Shown here: in pieces, positions 1 to 7,863 of the stretch
How positions within the stretch are numbered: position 1 is the first letter of the stretch
Layout: each line of letters starts with the position of its first letter
Source of the DNA: a bacterium
Lineage (GTDB): Bacteria > SZUA-182 > DTGQ01
Reading direction: 5' to 3'
DNA: 34,685 nt
NCBI GenBank assembly: GCA_040755755.1
Contig: JBFLZW010000063.1
Location: 1 to 34,685, forward strand
The notes under the pieces: model-generated
What the model saw: only the letters and a program-made list of their open reading frames with translations
Databases searched by the model: none
What the model was told of the DNA's origin: nothing
Position numbers and translations under genes: made by a program

Positions 1-127
1 GGCATGGAAGCAAGCAAAAAGTAAAAAAGCACAAGGAGGAACTTATTTTACTTTTACTTTTCAATGATATCCTCTGCGTCTCAGCGTCTCTGCGGGAAAA
101 TTACTAATTCTTATGTAAGTGCCATTC
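1..127. mobile_element. Truncated copy of MITE-like element (right part), cut by the window edge
   Basis: This is the inner part and one end of the same non-coding element that is complete at 27020-27285 in the opposite orientation. It ends with the terminal repeat CTTATGTAAGTGCCATTC at 110-127. The subterminal stretch at about 71-96 (CTCTGCGTCTCAGCGTCTCT and on) is the inverted partner of the stretch at about 34543-34565. Bases 1-66 are identical to 34620-34685, so the window begins and ends inside copies of one repeat. No ORF of its own is visible. Confidence 0.8.
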
Positions 128-376
128 GGGTTAAAAGTTGACCTTCTCAGAAAAATTAAGGAACGAATTCAGCCAAAGCCTGGAATTAAGGCCGCAGGGT
201 GCACTGAGAGAGACAAATGATGGATATGAGCTACGGGAACCACAGCAGCTTACTTACAGCAGTGATTTTGCCCCCAAAAATGGCCTTCTAAGGCATAAAA
301 ACACCTCTCCTTGGAATATCTATCGTAAATAAAACAATATAATGGCTTGGTCCGACCCGCAGCCCCAGCCCAATGG
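128..376. other. Intergenic stretch without a supported gene
   Basis: A 64-codon open frame starts at a TTG at 138 directly after the mobile element, but it has no ribosome-binding site and no recognisable protein features. The stretch may hold a gene remnant next to the insertion. No terminator or promoter could be identified with confidence. Confidence 0.4.
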
Positions 377-811
377 CTAGATGTGCGATCTTACCCAGCC
401 GGTAAGGGTATTGATACTCACAGCCCCGGATTGCCGGGCAATCTCCTTTCCTCCTTTGAAGATGACCAGGGTCGGGATGCTTTGGATCCCATACTGCATG
501 GCAATCGACTGCTCATCTTCCGTATTGAGCTTGGCCAGTCGTACCTGGGGTTCCAGTTGAGCGGCAGCCTGCTCAAAAACAGGGGCCATCATCCGGCAGG
601 GGCCGCACCAGGGAGCCCAGAAATCCACCACCACCGGTATGCCGCTGTGCTCAACGTGCTTGCTGAAATTGGCACTGGTAAGCACCACCGGATGTGCCTC
701 GAACAGGGGTTGTTTGCAGTTGCCGCAATTAGGCTTATCGTTGAGCCTGTCGGCAGGTACTCGATTCGTGTTATCACAATGTGGGCAGACAACATGTAAC
801 AATTCACTCAT
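377..811 (-). CDS. trxC: Thioredoxin 2 (TrxC-type, zinc-ribbon thioredoxin)
   Basis: A 144-residue cytoplasmic thiol-disulfide oxidoreductase that reduces protein disulfides, normally recycled by thioredoxin reductase. The N-terminus carries a zinc ribbon, C9-x2-C12 and C29-x2-C32, which distinguishes TrxC from TrxA. The thioredoxin fold follows with the active site WCGPC at residues 68-72 and the cis-proline segment IPTLVIF near 112. Length matches TrxC proteins (about 139-145 residues). The start is supported by GGAGG about 9 nt upstream of the ATG. In the TrxC family the zinc site tunes redox behaviour and expression is often stress-linked, but no OxyR-type site was identified here. It appears to be monocistronic. 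Confidence 0.95.
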   Translation of the reverse strand: MSELLHVVCPHCDNTNRVPADRLNDKPNCGNCKQPLFEAHPVVLTSANFSKHVEHSGIPVVVDFWAPWCGPCRMMAPVFEQAAAQLEPQVRLAKLNTEDEQSIAMQYGIQSIPTLVIFKGGKEIARQSGAVSINTLTGWVRSHI

Positions 812-860
812 AATCAGGCCTCCAAGATAGTATTTTCATAGATGTTTTATGAATTGTCTT

Positions 861-888
861 ATTTTACTCTATGGATAGCTAAAAGCAA
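861..888 (-). promoter_or_regulatory. Candidate sigma-70 promoter for trxC
   Basis: On the minus strand TTGCTT and TAAAAT are separated by 16 bp, about 50 nt upstream of the trxC start. The -35 match is moderate and the region is AT-rich, so this is only a candidate. Confidence 0.35.
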
Positions 889-1054
889 ATATTTTGTGCA
901 CTGATGTGCTATCGGGTCGAAGAAAGGCAAGTTTATTGGAAAAGCATTCACTCCCCCTCTCCCTCTATCCCTTTTCCGTTTTTATGGGGAAATTCCCTTC
1001 GCTTCCGCACATAGGCATTGAGCACTGAGGAGCGTTTTTCTCCCTCGCCCCTTT

Positions 1055-1314
1055 GGGGTTCAGGGGCGGACAGTTTTAATTTATATCAGAGGCAGCCTCC
1101 TGTTGTTACCCCTATAAGGGAGCGAATGCTCCTCATAATCCCTCCCCCTTTTGAGGCAGGGAGCCCCTGTGGCAGGGAAGGTTAGGTGGGGGTGAAGCAA
1201 AACAATATCTTCCTCTCTTTGTAGAGGCAATATTGTTATCTGAAGATACTCCCCCCAGAGAGCAATATCGTTCATAAAAGAAGAAAAAATAAAACTGTCC
1301 GCCCCTGAAACCCC
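1055..1314. mobile_element. Non-coding inverted-repeat element, MITE-like
   Basis: The arms at 1055-1078 and 1290-1314 are inverted copies differing by one inserted base; they contain CAGGGGCGGACAGTTTTA. Weaker similarity continues outwards through C-rich flanks. The interior (about 210 bp) has no credible gene and contains C-rich runs and a short hairpin around 1205-1250. A target duplication could not be recognised, so the exact borders and mobility are inferred. The rest of 812-1373 is otherwise empty apart from the trxC leader and C-rich low-complexity sequence. Confidence 0.5.
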
Positions 1315-1373
1315 AGGGGGAGAGGGAATATAAAACGGTTATCATGCGTACTGTCTTTTTATACCTTTCCACC

Positions 1374-2147
1374 TCACCACCAGGAGAAGGGTGAAAGAAA
1401 TGGCGACATCATATACGGTGACATGAAATATGGCGACAGATATGACGACATCATCAACAGGGACATGAGTGGCGACATAAACGGGAAAGCAACGGGAGAC
1501 AGGAATGGCGACATCATCAAAGAGGATGCAAAGGGCGCTCCGAATGGTGTCAGTAAACCGGAAACAGCAGCCGGAGCCGCTGTCGTAGCTGTCGGGGCAG
1601 CAACCGTTGGGGCAAGAATTGTCGGGGCAACAGCCGTTGGAGGAGCAGCAACCAGAGGAAGAGCAACTGTCGGAGGAATGACCGTAGGAGCAACAACAGT
1701 TGGAATAACGACAGCCGGAGTCGTAATGACCGGGATCACTGCGGTTGGAGAAATGGCTGTCGGAGGAATTACCGGAACAGCAGTTGTCGGAAGTATTGGA
1801 GCTGCAGGAACAGCGGCCGTTGGAACCGCTGGAGTCGGAGGAACAACAACTGTCGGGACCGTTGGTGCCGGAAGAACAACAGATGGTGCAGGGACAGCCG
1901 GGGCCGGAGGAACATAGCCAATAGGATAGATGTAGAGCGTAGCCGGAGGTGTTATGCTGGTCAGTTTTGCTACCGAGCCGCTTCCGGGCGCGGAAATACT
2001 GATATTAAGACTGGTTAATGAAGGAGAAACATAAATTGGAGCCAGTTGAGCTTGGGGATCTGTTGATGAGAGTAACAAGGCAGCAGTCACAAGAATAATG
2101 ATATTGAGCAGTCTGACAGGTCTAATTCGATTTAACTTGAAGATCAT
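1374..2147 (-). CDS. Secreted Pro/Val/Ala-rich low-complexity repeat protein, function unknown
   Basis: I do not recognise a family. The 257-residue product begins with a basic stretch and a hydrophobic segment (IIILVTAALLLSS) followed by a plausible signal-peptidase site near DPQAQ, so export is likely. Residues about 70-200 are degenerate proline repeats of the type APTVxPP, poor in charged residues. The C-terminal 50 residues are tandem Met/Ser/Pro/Phe repeats (MSPFLSP, MSPYMMSPF) ending in WW. The ATG at 2147 is preferred over a GTG 15 nt upstream because GAGG lies about 9 nt before it. The opposite strand is also open here, but it lacks a signal peptide and a ribosome-binding site. An extended envelope-spanning or surface polypeptide is possible, but this is only inferred from composition. 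Confidence 0.65.
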   Translation of the reverse strand: MIFKLNRIRPVRLLNIIILVTAALLLSSTDPQAQLAPIYVSPSLTSLNISISAPGSGSVAKLTSITPPATLYIYPIGYVPPAPAVPAPSVVLPAPTVPTVVVPPTPAVPTAAVPAAPILPTTAVPVIPPTAISPTAVIPVITTPAVVIPTVVAPTVIPPTVALPLVAAPPTAVAPTILAPTVAAPTATTAAPAAVSGLLTPFGAPFASSLMMSPFLSPVAFPFMSPLMSLLMMSSYLSPYFMSPYMMSPFLSPFSWW

Positions 2148-2268
2148 CTTTCCATACCTCACTAATCACATGAACCTTTGAGCAACAACAACCTTAACTC
2201 GATCGGGGCTTAATCCACTTTGAATCTTCAACGATAATCTCTATCTTTCCGTAACCCTCACTCACAGA

Positions 2269-2301
2269 ATCCACATCTCAAAAATCATTGAGATTGTGGA
2301 T
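2269..2301. repeat. Strong hairpin in the intergenic region before thrC
   Basis: ATCCACATCTCAA (2269-2281) pairs with TTGAGATTGTGGAT (2288-2301) around a six-base loop, with one bulged base. A run of six T follows at about 2309-2314 on the plus strand, but the spacing is long for an intrinsic terminator and no plus-strand gene precedes it. Its role is unclear. The ORF overlapping it downstream (2313-2591) looks spurious. Confidence 0.5.
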
Positions 2302-2466
2302 GCCCTCATTTTTTGAGTATTTTCACCTCCTCCACTTTGATAGTTGGTAACAATCGATTCTATCTTTTCAAAAAGCAAACTATGTGCCAGGGCATAATCA
2401 GACCGCAGAGGAACTTCTATTTTATTGATGGAGTACTTCGGCTACGGCCCGGGATGCCGCCTTGCG

Positions 2467-2494
2467 CCACTGACCACTGGCCACTGACTACTGA
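2467..2494. repeat. Heptamer tandem repeat (CCACTGR type), four units
   Basis: Units are CCACTGA, CCACTGG, CCACTGA and CTACTGA. The same heptamer class, on the other strand, forms the tract at 7766-7811, and a palindromic version lies at 23218-23239. All are intergenic. Confidence 0.7.
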
Positions 2495-2526
2495 TAACTT
2501 AATTTTAAGGATTCCTCTGCTAGTGC

Positions 2527-2555
2527 TTGACATCGAAGGGAAGTCAACTTATGAT
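2527..2555 (+). promoter_or_regulatory. Sigma-70 promoter for thrC
   Basis: TTGACA (2527-2532), a 17-bp spacer and TATGAT (2550-2555): a near-consensus promoter about 80 nt upstream of the threonine synthase start. It may also serve the flippase gene downstream. Confidence 0.7.
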
Positions 2556-2636
2556 AACGGCATTTGCAGTTTTTTCACCAACGTACCGTAAAATTACCTG
2601 GATAATGCTTCAGGGAGAGAATAAGGGAGAAAATAT

Positions 2637-4043
2637 ATGTCCTGGGAAAAATCTCTGGATGGGATAGAGAAGGAGCTGTTGCCCAGCCATCAGGCGGATA
2701 TGGTTTTTGAGTGCCTGGAATGCGGCCGGACTTACCATATCGACCAATTCCTCTATACCTGTCCCACGTGTAAAAGTCTTCTGAAAATCAGGGACAAGAA
2801 CTTCGATCACCTGACGAAGGTTTCCGGCGAATCGTGGCGGAAGATATTCAACGCCCGCAGGATGCTGAACCGCCCTTCATTAAAGGGTATCTTTCTTTTT
2901 TATGAGCTGATACTTCCCTGTATTCCCCTCGAGGATATTATCTACCTCGGCGAAGGGCACACGCCCCTGGTCCAGGCCAACGGGGACCTGGCAGCCCTTG
3001 TCGGGGCGGACTTTTTCATTAAATACGATGGCTTGAATCCTTCGGCCAGCTTCAAGGACCGGGGCATGGCCAGTGCCGTAAGCTTTATCAACTATTCGAT
3101 CAGGAAGCGGAACATCACCCAACTGCTGGGGATTTGCGCCTCCACGGGAGATACTTCGGCTGCCGCGGCCCTGTACTTGAGCTACCTGAAGAAAGGCGTG
3201 GTCCGCTCGGTGGTTCTGCTCCCCCAGGGCAAGGTAACTCCCCAGCAATTATCGCAGCCGCTGGGAAGCGGGGCTACGGTCATAGAAGTTCCCGGCGTTT
3301 TTGACGACTGCATGAAGATTGTCGAGGAACTTACGGAAAACTATGAGGTATTTCTCCTCAATTCCAAAAATCCGGTCAGGATCATGGGGCAGAAATCATA
3401 CTCCTATGAGGTTGCCCAGCAGATGGATTATGACACCAAAGACCTGGTGCTGGTGGTTCCCATCGGCAATGCCGGAAATATTACGGCTGTCATGGAGGGG
3501 TTCCTCGACCTTTACCGTTTGCAGATCATCCCGCAACTGCCCAGGATCATCGGCGTGCAGAGCCAGCATGCCAACCCGGTATCCCGCTGGCATAAGGAAG
3601 GGCAGTATCACCCTGTCAAGGTAAGGCCGAGTGTAGCCCAGGCAGCCATGATCGGCGATCCGGTATCTTTCCCCAAGGTCTTTCGCCTGGTTACTACCCA
3701 TTTTCAGGACAAATTCTCTGCCGTCGAGGTCACGGAGCAGGAAATCCTGGACCATATGCTGGAGGCAAACCGCCATGGTCATATTGTTTGCACCCAGGGA
3801 GGAGAATCCATTGCCGGGGTACGGAAGGCGGTTCAGGAAGGGCTGATCAGGGACGGGCAGAAGATAGTGGTGGATTCTACTTCACACCAGCTCAAGTTTT
3901 CGGGATTTCAGCAGATGTACTTTGAGGACAGATTGCCCGAAGGGTATGAAATCGTTCCCCGCAAGGAATTGCAAAACCGGCCGGTCCAACTGCCGGCTTC
4001 GGCTTCTCAGATTGCCCGGTATTTAAATTTGCAGAAGAAATAA
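2637..4043 (+). CDS. thrC: Threonine synthase (PLP-dependent, with N-terminal zinc ribbon)
   Basis: Converts O-phosphohomoserine to threonine, the last step of threonine biosynthesis, in the cytoplasm. The 468-residue protein starts with a rubredoxin-like zinc ribbon, C26-x2-C29 and C42-x2-C45, common in this branch of threonine synthases. LGEGHTPL (104-111) is followed by the PLP site NPSASFKDRG, with K140 as the Schiff-base lysine. The glycine-rich phosphate-binding segment IGNAGNI and a serine/threonine-rich C-terminal part (VDSTSHQLKFSGF) complete the fold-type II enzyme. The start has AAGGGAG about 7 nt upstream. Related cysteate synthases have a similar fold, but the motifs and length fit ThrC better. 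The flippase gene follows 66 nt downstream. Confidence 0.9.
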   Translation: MSWEKSLDGIEKELLPSHQADMVFECLECGRTYHIDQFLYTCPTCKSLLKIRDKNFDHLTKVSGESWRKIFNARRMLNRPSLKGIFLFYELILPCIPLEDIIYLGEGHTPLVQANGDLAALVGADFFIKYDGLNPSASFKDRGMASAVSFINYSIRKRNITQLLGICASTGDTSAAAALYLSYLKKGVVRSVVLLPQGKVTPQQLSQPLGSGATVIEVPGVFDDCMKIVEELTENYEVFLLNSKNPVRIMGQKSYSYEVAQQMDYDTKDLVLVVPIGNAGNITAVMEGFLDLYRLQIIPQLPRIIGVQSQHANPVSRWHKEGQYHPVKVRPSVAQAAMIGDPVSFPKVFRLVTTHFQDKFSAVEVTEQEILDHMLEANRHGHIVCTQGGESIAGVRKAVQEGLIRDGQKIVVDSTSHQLKFSGFQQMYFEDRLPEGYEIVPRKELQNRPVQLPASASQIARYLNLQKK

Positions 4044-4109
4044 GTTGTATAGAAATTATCCATTACACAGTATAAAATATATTTTTTCCCCCTGGGATGC
4101 TGGAATGTC

Positions 4110-5411
4110 ATGGTAGCCCGTGATTCATTGGTAACTTTATTCACCCGGCTCGTTACCTTCAGTCTGGCTTTTGCCGGAAATATCATTCTGGCCAGGCTCC
4201 TTGGAGCTTCGGGCATGGGCATGTGGGCGGTCATCATCTCCTTCCTGGCACTGGTTATCCATATCTGCGGGCCGGGTATTGCCTACGCCAATGTTTATTA
4301 CGTCGCTCAGCGCAAGTATACCCCCGGGCAGGTCTGGGCCGCAACCTTATTGACCGGCATCGGATTCGGCAGCCTGGCCATACTGACCGGCACCGTTCTG
4401 GTGCTGATGAAATTCCGAAGCCTGACCACTATCCAGGACAAGCGGCTGGTTCTGCTGGCTTTGCTGTCACTCCCTCTGATGTATATTTCGACCTGGGGGG
4501 GGAGAATCGTTCAGGGGATGAACCGGATCGGCCTGATGAATCTCCTGGATGTAATTTCCCAGGTTGCCTACCTGGTGTTGATGGTGCTGTTTGTCTGGGT
4601 TCTCAGGTGGGGGCTGTGGGGGGCGGGCATTGCTTATATCGGCTGGCACCTTTCAGGTGTGATCGCCCTGGCGATTATGCTGGCCGTGCTCATGCGCCCG
4701 GGTGAGTTTCGTCTTTCGTGGGAGGCCATTCGCTCAAGTGTGACCTACGGCTTGAAGATGTATGTGGGCAAGCTGTCAAACTGGGCCAATAACCGCGTGG
4801 ACCTTTTGATTGCCCCCCTCTTCCTGCAGAGTGCACAGATCGGGCAATATGCCATGGCCGTAGCCGTTACCGAAAAGCTCTGGATGTTTCCCGATGCCAT
4901 GTCTCAGGCCGTGTTTCCCAGGATATCCGCCGATGACAGGGGAAGACCCGAGCTGACTGCCCAGGCCTGTCGAGTAGCCCTGATCGTGATGCTGCCGATC
5001 GCCCTGCTGCTGACAGCCATTGGCTGGTGGTTATTCCCCCTCCTGTTTGGCCCTGAGTTTCAGGGCTCTTATATGCTGATGATGGCCATTTTGCCGGGAA
5101 CCCTGGCTTTTGGGCTCAGCCGCATCCTGACCACCAGTCTGGCCGGGATCAACCGTCCGGCAACCCTGTCGGGTGTGGTTGCAGCCTCGGCTGCCGTGAA
5201 TATCATCCTGAACTTTCTGCTGATTCCCTGGATCGGGGTGGTAGGATGCTCTTTGGCCAGCACCGGCTCATACAGCTTCGAGATGCTTCTTTTGGCATTT
5301 TTCTATTGCAGGCACCACCAGGTAAACCCTTTATCGCTGCTGAATATCAGCCGCAGCGACTTTACCCTGATCTTCGAGCGGGGCAGGCGGGCTTTCGCTC
5401 ACTGGTTTTGA
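4110..5411 (+). CDS. Polysaccharide flippase-like membrane protein (Wzx/MATE-like superfamily)
   Basis: A 433-residue integral inner-membrane protein with about 12 hydrophobic segments. The first (LVTFSLAFAGNIILARLLG) and the GASGMGMWAVI turn are typical of polysaccharide biosynthesis (PST/Wzx, MurJ-related) transporters, which flip lipid-linked oligosaccharides across the membrane. The second half repeats the fold, with NRVDLLIAPLFL near residue 230 and AVFPRISAD near 270, both common landmarks of the family. No glycosyltransferase or other sugar-pathway genes are nearby, so its substrate cannot be guessed. Upstream GGGATG is a weak ribosome-binding site. It may be co-transcribed with thrC. 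Confidence 0.8.
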   Translation: MVARDSLVTLFTRLVTFSLAFAGNIILARLLGASGMGMWAVIISFLALVIHICGPGIAYANVYYVAQRKYTPGQVWAATLLTGIGFGSLAILTGTVLVLMKFRSLTTIQDKRLVLLALLSLPLMYISTWGGRIVQGMNRIGLMNLLDVISQVAYLVLMVLFVWVLRWGLWGAGIAYIGWHLSGVIALAIMLAVLMRPGEFRLSWEAIRSSVTYGLKMYVGKLSNWANNRVDLLIAPLFLQSAQIGQYAMAVAVTEKLWMFPDAMSQAVFPRISADDRGRPELTAQACRVALIVMLPIALLLTAIGWWLFPLLFGPEFQGSYMLMMAILPGTLAFGLSRILTTSLAGINRPATLSGVVAASAAVNIILNFLLIPWIGVVGCSLASTGSYSFEMLLLAFFYCRHHQVNPLSLLNISRSDFTLIFERGRRAFAHWF

Positions 5412-5450
5412 TGAGGGAAATGACGGCTTGAGTATACATCGGCTGCTCAC

Positions 5451-5500
5451 AATGAAGATTGACATACCCTGCTATTTACCTTATAATGAAATTTGACATA
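5451..5500 (+). promoter_or_regulatory. 16-bp direct repeats flanking the bioB promoter (candidate operator)
   Basis: AATGAAGATTGACATA (5451-5466) and AATGAAATTTGACATA (5485-5500) match at 14 of 16 positions and lie 34 bp apart, about three helical turns. The first covers the -35 box and the second sits at the expected transcription start. No inverted TTGTAAAC-type BirA operator is seen, so if this is a repressor site its reader is unknown. A duplicated promoter is the alternative. Confidence 0.5.
5459..5487 (+). promoter_or_regulatory. Consensus sigma-70 promoter of the biotin operon
   Basis: TTGACA (5459-5464), exactly 17 bp, TATAAT (5482-5487): both boxes match the consensus perfectly. 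Transcription would start near 5494, about 40 nt before the bioB ATG. Confidence 0.8.
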
Positions 5501-5532
5501 ATCCCAACAAAATATGGAATCAGTCACCCACC

Positions 5533-6540
5533 ATGCCGGATAAAGAGATTAAGAGACTCATCCAAAGTCTTGGAGAAAAGATTCTCGAAGGAGGATCCCT
5601 AAGTCTGGAAGAAGCTTCCATCCTCGATGAGCGGACCTCTGCCGGGGATATTCCTGCCTTATTCGAGATGAGCAGCCGGATCAGGGACGAATTTTTCGGC
5701 AGGTCAATCAGGCTGTGCGCCATCATCAATGCCAAAAGCGGCTACTGCGCGGAAGATTGCGGCTTTTGTGCCCAGTCGATGCACCATGAAACTCAGGTTG
5801 CTGCCTACCCGCTGCTGAGCCCCGATCAGATCCTCCAGAAAGCTGGCCAGGCCGAGAAGATGGGAGCTCAGTGCTTCAGCATAGTGACCAGCGGCGGCAA
5901 AACCGAAACCCGGCGGGAGATCGACAGCCTGTGCGAAACTGTTCATCTCATAAGCCGGCGGTTCCCATCGCTCTCCTGTGCTGCATCTCTGGGTACACTA
6001 TCAATCGGCTCTCTGTCAAGCCTTAAAAATGCCGGATTGAAGCGGTATCATCACAACCTGGAGACAGCCGAAAGTTTTTTCTCCGGAATATGTACTACCC
6101 ACACGTTCCGGCAGCGAAAGGAGACCGTCGAAGCAGCCAAAGCAGTCGGCCTTAAGGTATGCAGCGGAGGGATTTTCGGTCTGGGTGAATCATCCCGGCA
6201 AAGACTGGAGCTGGCCTTCAGCCTGAAAGAGCTCGATATCGACTCCGTTCCGCTCAATTTCCTCCATCCCATTGCCGGAACCCGCTATCAGGACAGAGAA
6301 CTTATACCGCCTCTTGAGGCATTGAAAAGTGTGGCCCTGTTCCGTTTCATCCTGCCCAAAGTGAGCATTCATATTTGCGGTGGCCGCCAGATTGCCCTGC
6401 GCAGCCTGCAATCATGGATATTTCTGGCCGGTGCCAGCGGGCTCATGGTGGGTAATTATCTCACCACGCAAGGCGGGCAATGGGAAGATGACCATAAGAT
6501 GATTCAGGACCTGGGATTCACATTTTTTCATGACTCCTGA
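5533..6540 (+). CDS. bioB: Biotin synthase
   Basis: Radical-SAM enzyme that inserts sulfur into dethiobiotin, the last step of biotin synthesis. The 335-residue protein has the cluster motif SGYCAEDCGFCAQS with C72, C76 and C79 binding the [4Fe-4S] cluster. The cysteines expected to hold the auxiliary [2Fe-2S] cluster appear in SLSCAASLG and KVCSGGIFGLGE, and the arginine ligand in HICGGRQ. Length matches the family. The start ATG has only a weak ribosome-binding site; no better in-frame start is visible. Its last codons and stop lie inside a dispersed repeat (6531-6573). It opens a cluster that encodes the whole pathway from malonyl-ACP methylation to biotin. Confidence 0.96.
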   Translation: MPDKEIKRLIQSLGEKILEGGSLSLEEASILDERTSAGDIPALFEMSSRIRDEFFGRSIRLCAIINAKSGYCAEDCGFCAQSMHHETQVAAYPLLSPDQILQKAGQAEKMGAQCFSIVTSGGKTETRREIDSLCETVHLISRRFPSLSCAASLGTLSIGSLSSLKNAGLKRYHHNLETAESFFSGICTTHTFRQRKETVEAAKAVGLKVCSGGIFGLGESSRQRLELAFSLKELDIDSVPLNFLHPIAGTRYQDRELIPPLEALKSVALFRFILPKVSIHICGGRQIALRSLQSWIFLAGASGLMVGNYLTTQGGQWEDDHKMIQDLGFTFFHDS

Positions 6541-6573
6541 ATAAAAGTACATCATTCACCCGTTCGTAGTATA
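6531..6573. repeat. Half-copy of the dispersed hairpin element at 12012-12185
   Basis: This stretch aligns with 12143-12186: both begin TGACTCCTGA, continue through an A-rich AAAAGT segment, and end in ATTCACCCGTTCGYAGTATA (19 of 20 identical). The bioB stop codon is the TGA inside it, so the 3' end of bioB and the leader of bioF come from the repeat. Confidence 0.7.
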
Positions 6574-6576
6574 ATC

Positions 6577-7764
6577 ATGCTGCAGGAATCTTTAAAAAAA
6601 TATCTTCACCAGGAAATCTCCGATCTTCAGAAGGCAGGGTGCTATCGCCGGATGAAACTGATTGACAGTGCATCCGGTGCCAGAATTTCCCTGCACGGAA
6701 GAGAGGTCATCAATTTTTCTTCCAATAACTACCTGGGACTGGCCTCGTCCGGCTTTCTGAAACAGGCGGCCATCCAGGCCCTCACCGGCTTTGGCGCAGG
6801 ATCAGGGGCCTCACGTCTGGTTTCCGGGAACCTGACCCTCCACGATGAGCTGGAGAGGAAAATCGCTGACTTCAAGAAAACCGAATCGGCGCTTCTCTTC
6901 AACTGCGGCTATATGGCCAATTGCGGGCTTATCAGCGCTCTTTGCCAGCGGGAGGATGTAATCTTCTCCGACCGCTTCAATCACGCCAGCATAATCGACG
7001 GCATTCTGCTGAGCAGGGCCAGGCTGGTGCGCTATGGCCACAGGGACATGGATGACCTTCGCAGGCTCCTGGTTCGCTACGGGAGCAGCCGGGGAAAGCG
7101 GCTGATTGTCACTGACTCGGTGTTCAGCATGGATGGCGACCTTGCCCCCTTGCGGGAGATCGTTGACCTGGCTGCCGAATTTGACGCTTCAGTCATGGTC
7201 GATGAAGCCCATGCCACCGGCGTGCTGGGAGAGCATGGCCGGGGAGCGGTGGAAGCCCTGGACCTCGAAGGAGAGATCGACATTCAGATGGGCACCCTGA
7301 GCAAGGCGCTGGGCGGATTTGGCGCCTATGTGGCGGGAGATTCCCTCCTGATCGATTTTTTAATCAACCAGGCACGGCCCTTCATCTTTACTACCGCCCT
7401 GCCACCGGCAGTCATCGCCGCTGCCCTGAAAGCACTGGATATCGTAGAAAACCGCCCCGATCTTCGGGACACTCTGCTGCGGCAGGCCGACTGGTTCCGG
7501 AAAAAACTGCACGAGGCAGGCTTCAATACCCTCAACAGTGAGACCTATATCATTCCCATTCTGGCAGGAGAAAATGAAAAGGCCCTCAGTTTCAGCCAAA
7601 AGCTCCTGGAAGAGGGTATTTACGCACCGGCCATCCGCCCGCCTGCCGTTCCCAAAGGAACAGCCAGACTGCGGCTTTCTCTTATGGCTACCCACACCCT
7701 GGCCGATCTGGAAGAGGCGATGGACAAGATACAGCGGATCGGGCAGGAGCTTGGGCTTGTTTAA
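6577..7764 (+). CDS. bioF: 8-amino-7-oxononanoate synthase (KAPA synthase)
   Basis: PLP-dependent condensation of pimeloyl-ACP with L-alanine to give KAPA. The 395-residue protein shows the alpha-oxoamine synthase landmarks: NFSSNNYLGLA near residue 46, GSGASRLVSGN near 71, the cofactor-binding VDEAHATGVLG and GTLSKALGGFG with K243 as the Schiff-base lysine. C-terminal RPPAVPKGTARLRLSLMATH is also typical. Gene order rather than sequence alone favours BioF over related glycine C-acetyltransferase. There is no clear Shine-Dalgarno; the leader is repeat-derived, and translational coupling to bioB 36 nt upstream is possible. Confidence 0.94.
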   Translation: MLQESLKKYLHQEISDLQKAGCYRRMKLIDSASGARISLHGREVINFSSNNYLGLASSGFLKQAAIQALTGFGAGSGASRLVSGNLTLHDELERKIADFKKTESALLFNCGYMANCGLISALCQREDVIFSDRFNHASIIDGILLSRARLVRYGHRDMDDLRRLLVRYGSSRGKRLIVTDSVFSMDGDLAPLREIVDLAAEFDASVMVDEAHATGVLGEHGRGAVEALDLEGEIDIQMGTLSKALGGFGAYVAGDSLLIDFLINQARPFIFTTALPPAVIAAALKALDIVENRPDLRDTLLRQADWFRKKLHEAGFNTLNSETYIIPILAGENEKALSFSQKLLEEGIYAPAIRPPAVPKGTARLRLSLMATHTLADLEEAMDKIQRIGQELGLV

Positions 7765-7765
7765 T

Positions 7766-7811
7766 CAGTGGTCAGTGGCCAGTGATCAGTGATGAGTGGT
7801 CAGTGGTCAGT
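7766..7811. repeat. Heptamer tandem repeat (CAGTGRY type) between bioF and bioH
   Basis: Six consecutive 7-bp units plus a partial seventh: CAGTGGT, CAGTGGC, CAGTGAT, CAGTGAT, GAGTGGT, CAGTGGT, CAGTAAA. It begins immediately after the bioF stop codon, inside what should be one operon, so it probably does not end transcription completely. Confidence 0.85.
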
Positions 7812-7863
7812 AAAAACAACCGTTCATAAGCGATAGTCATCACACCATTTACCAGGAGACAAG

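Noticed and set aside
138-332. 64-codon ORF next to the left-edge element
   Set aside because: TTG start without ribosome-binding site directly after a mobile element; a remnant cannot be excluded but is not supported.
1423-1917. Gly/Val/Ala-repeat frame opposite the secreted Pro-rich protein
   Set aside because: It is the complement of a repetitive gene. The minus-strand frame has a signal peptide and ribosome-binding site; this one has neither.
2313-2591. 92-codon plus-strand ORF before thrC
   Set aside because: It crosses the heptamer repeat and the thrC promoter, and lacks a ribosome-binding site.
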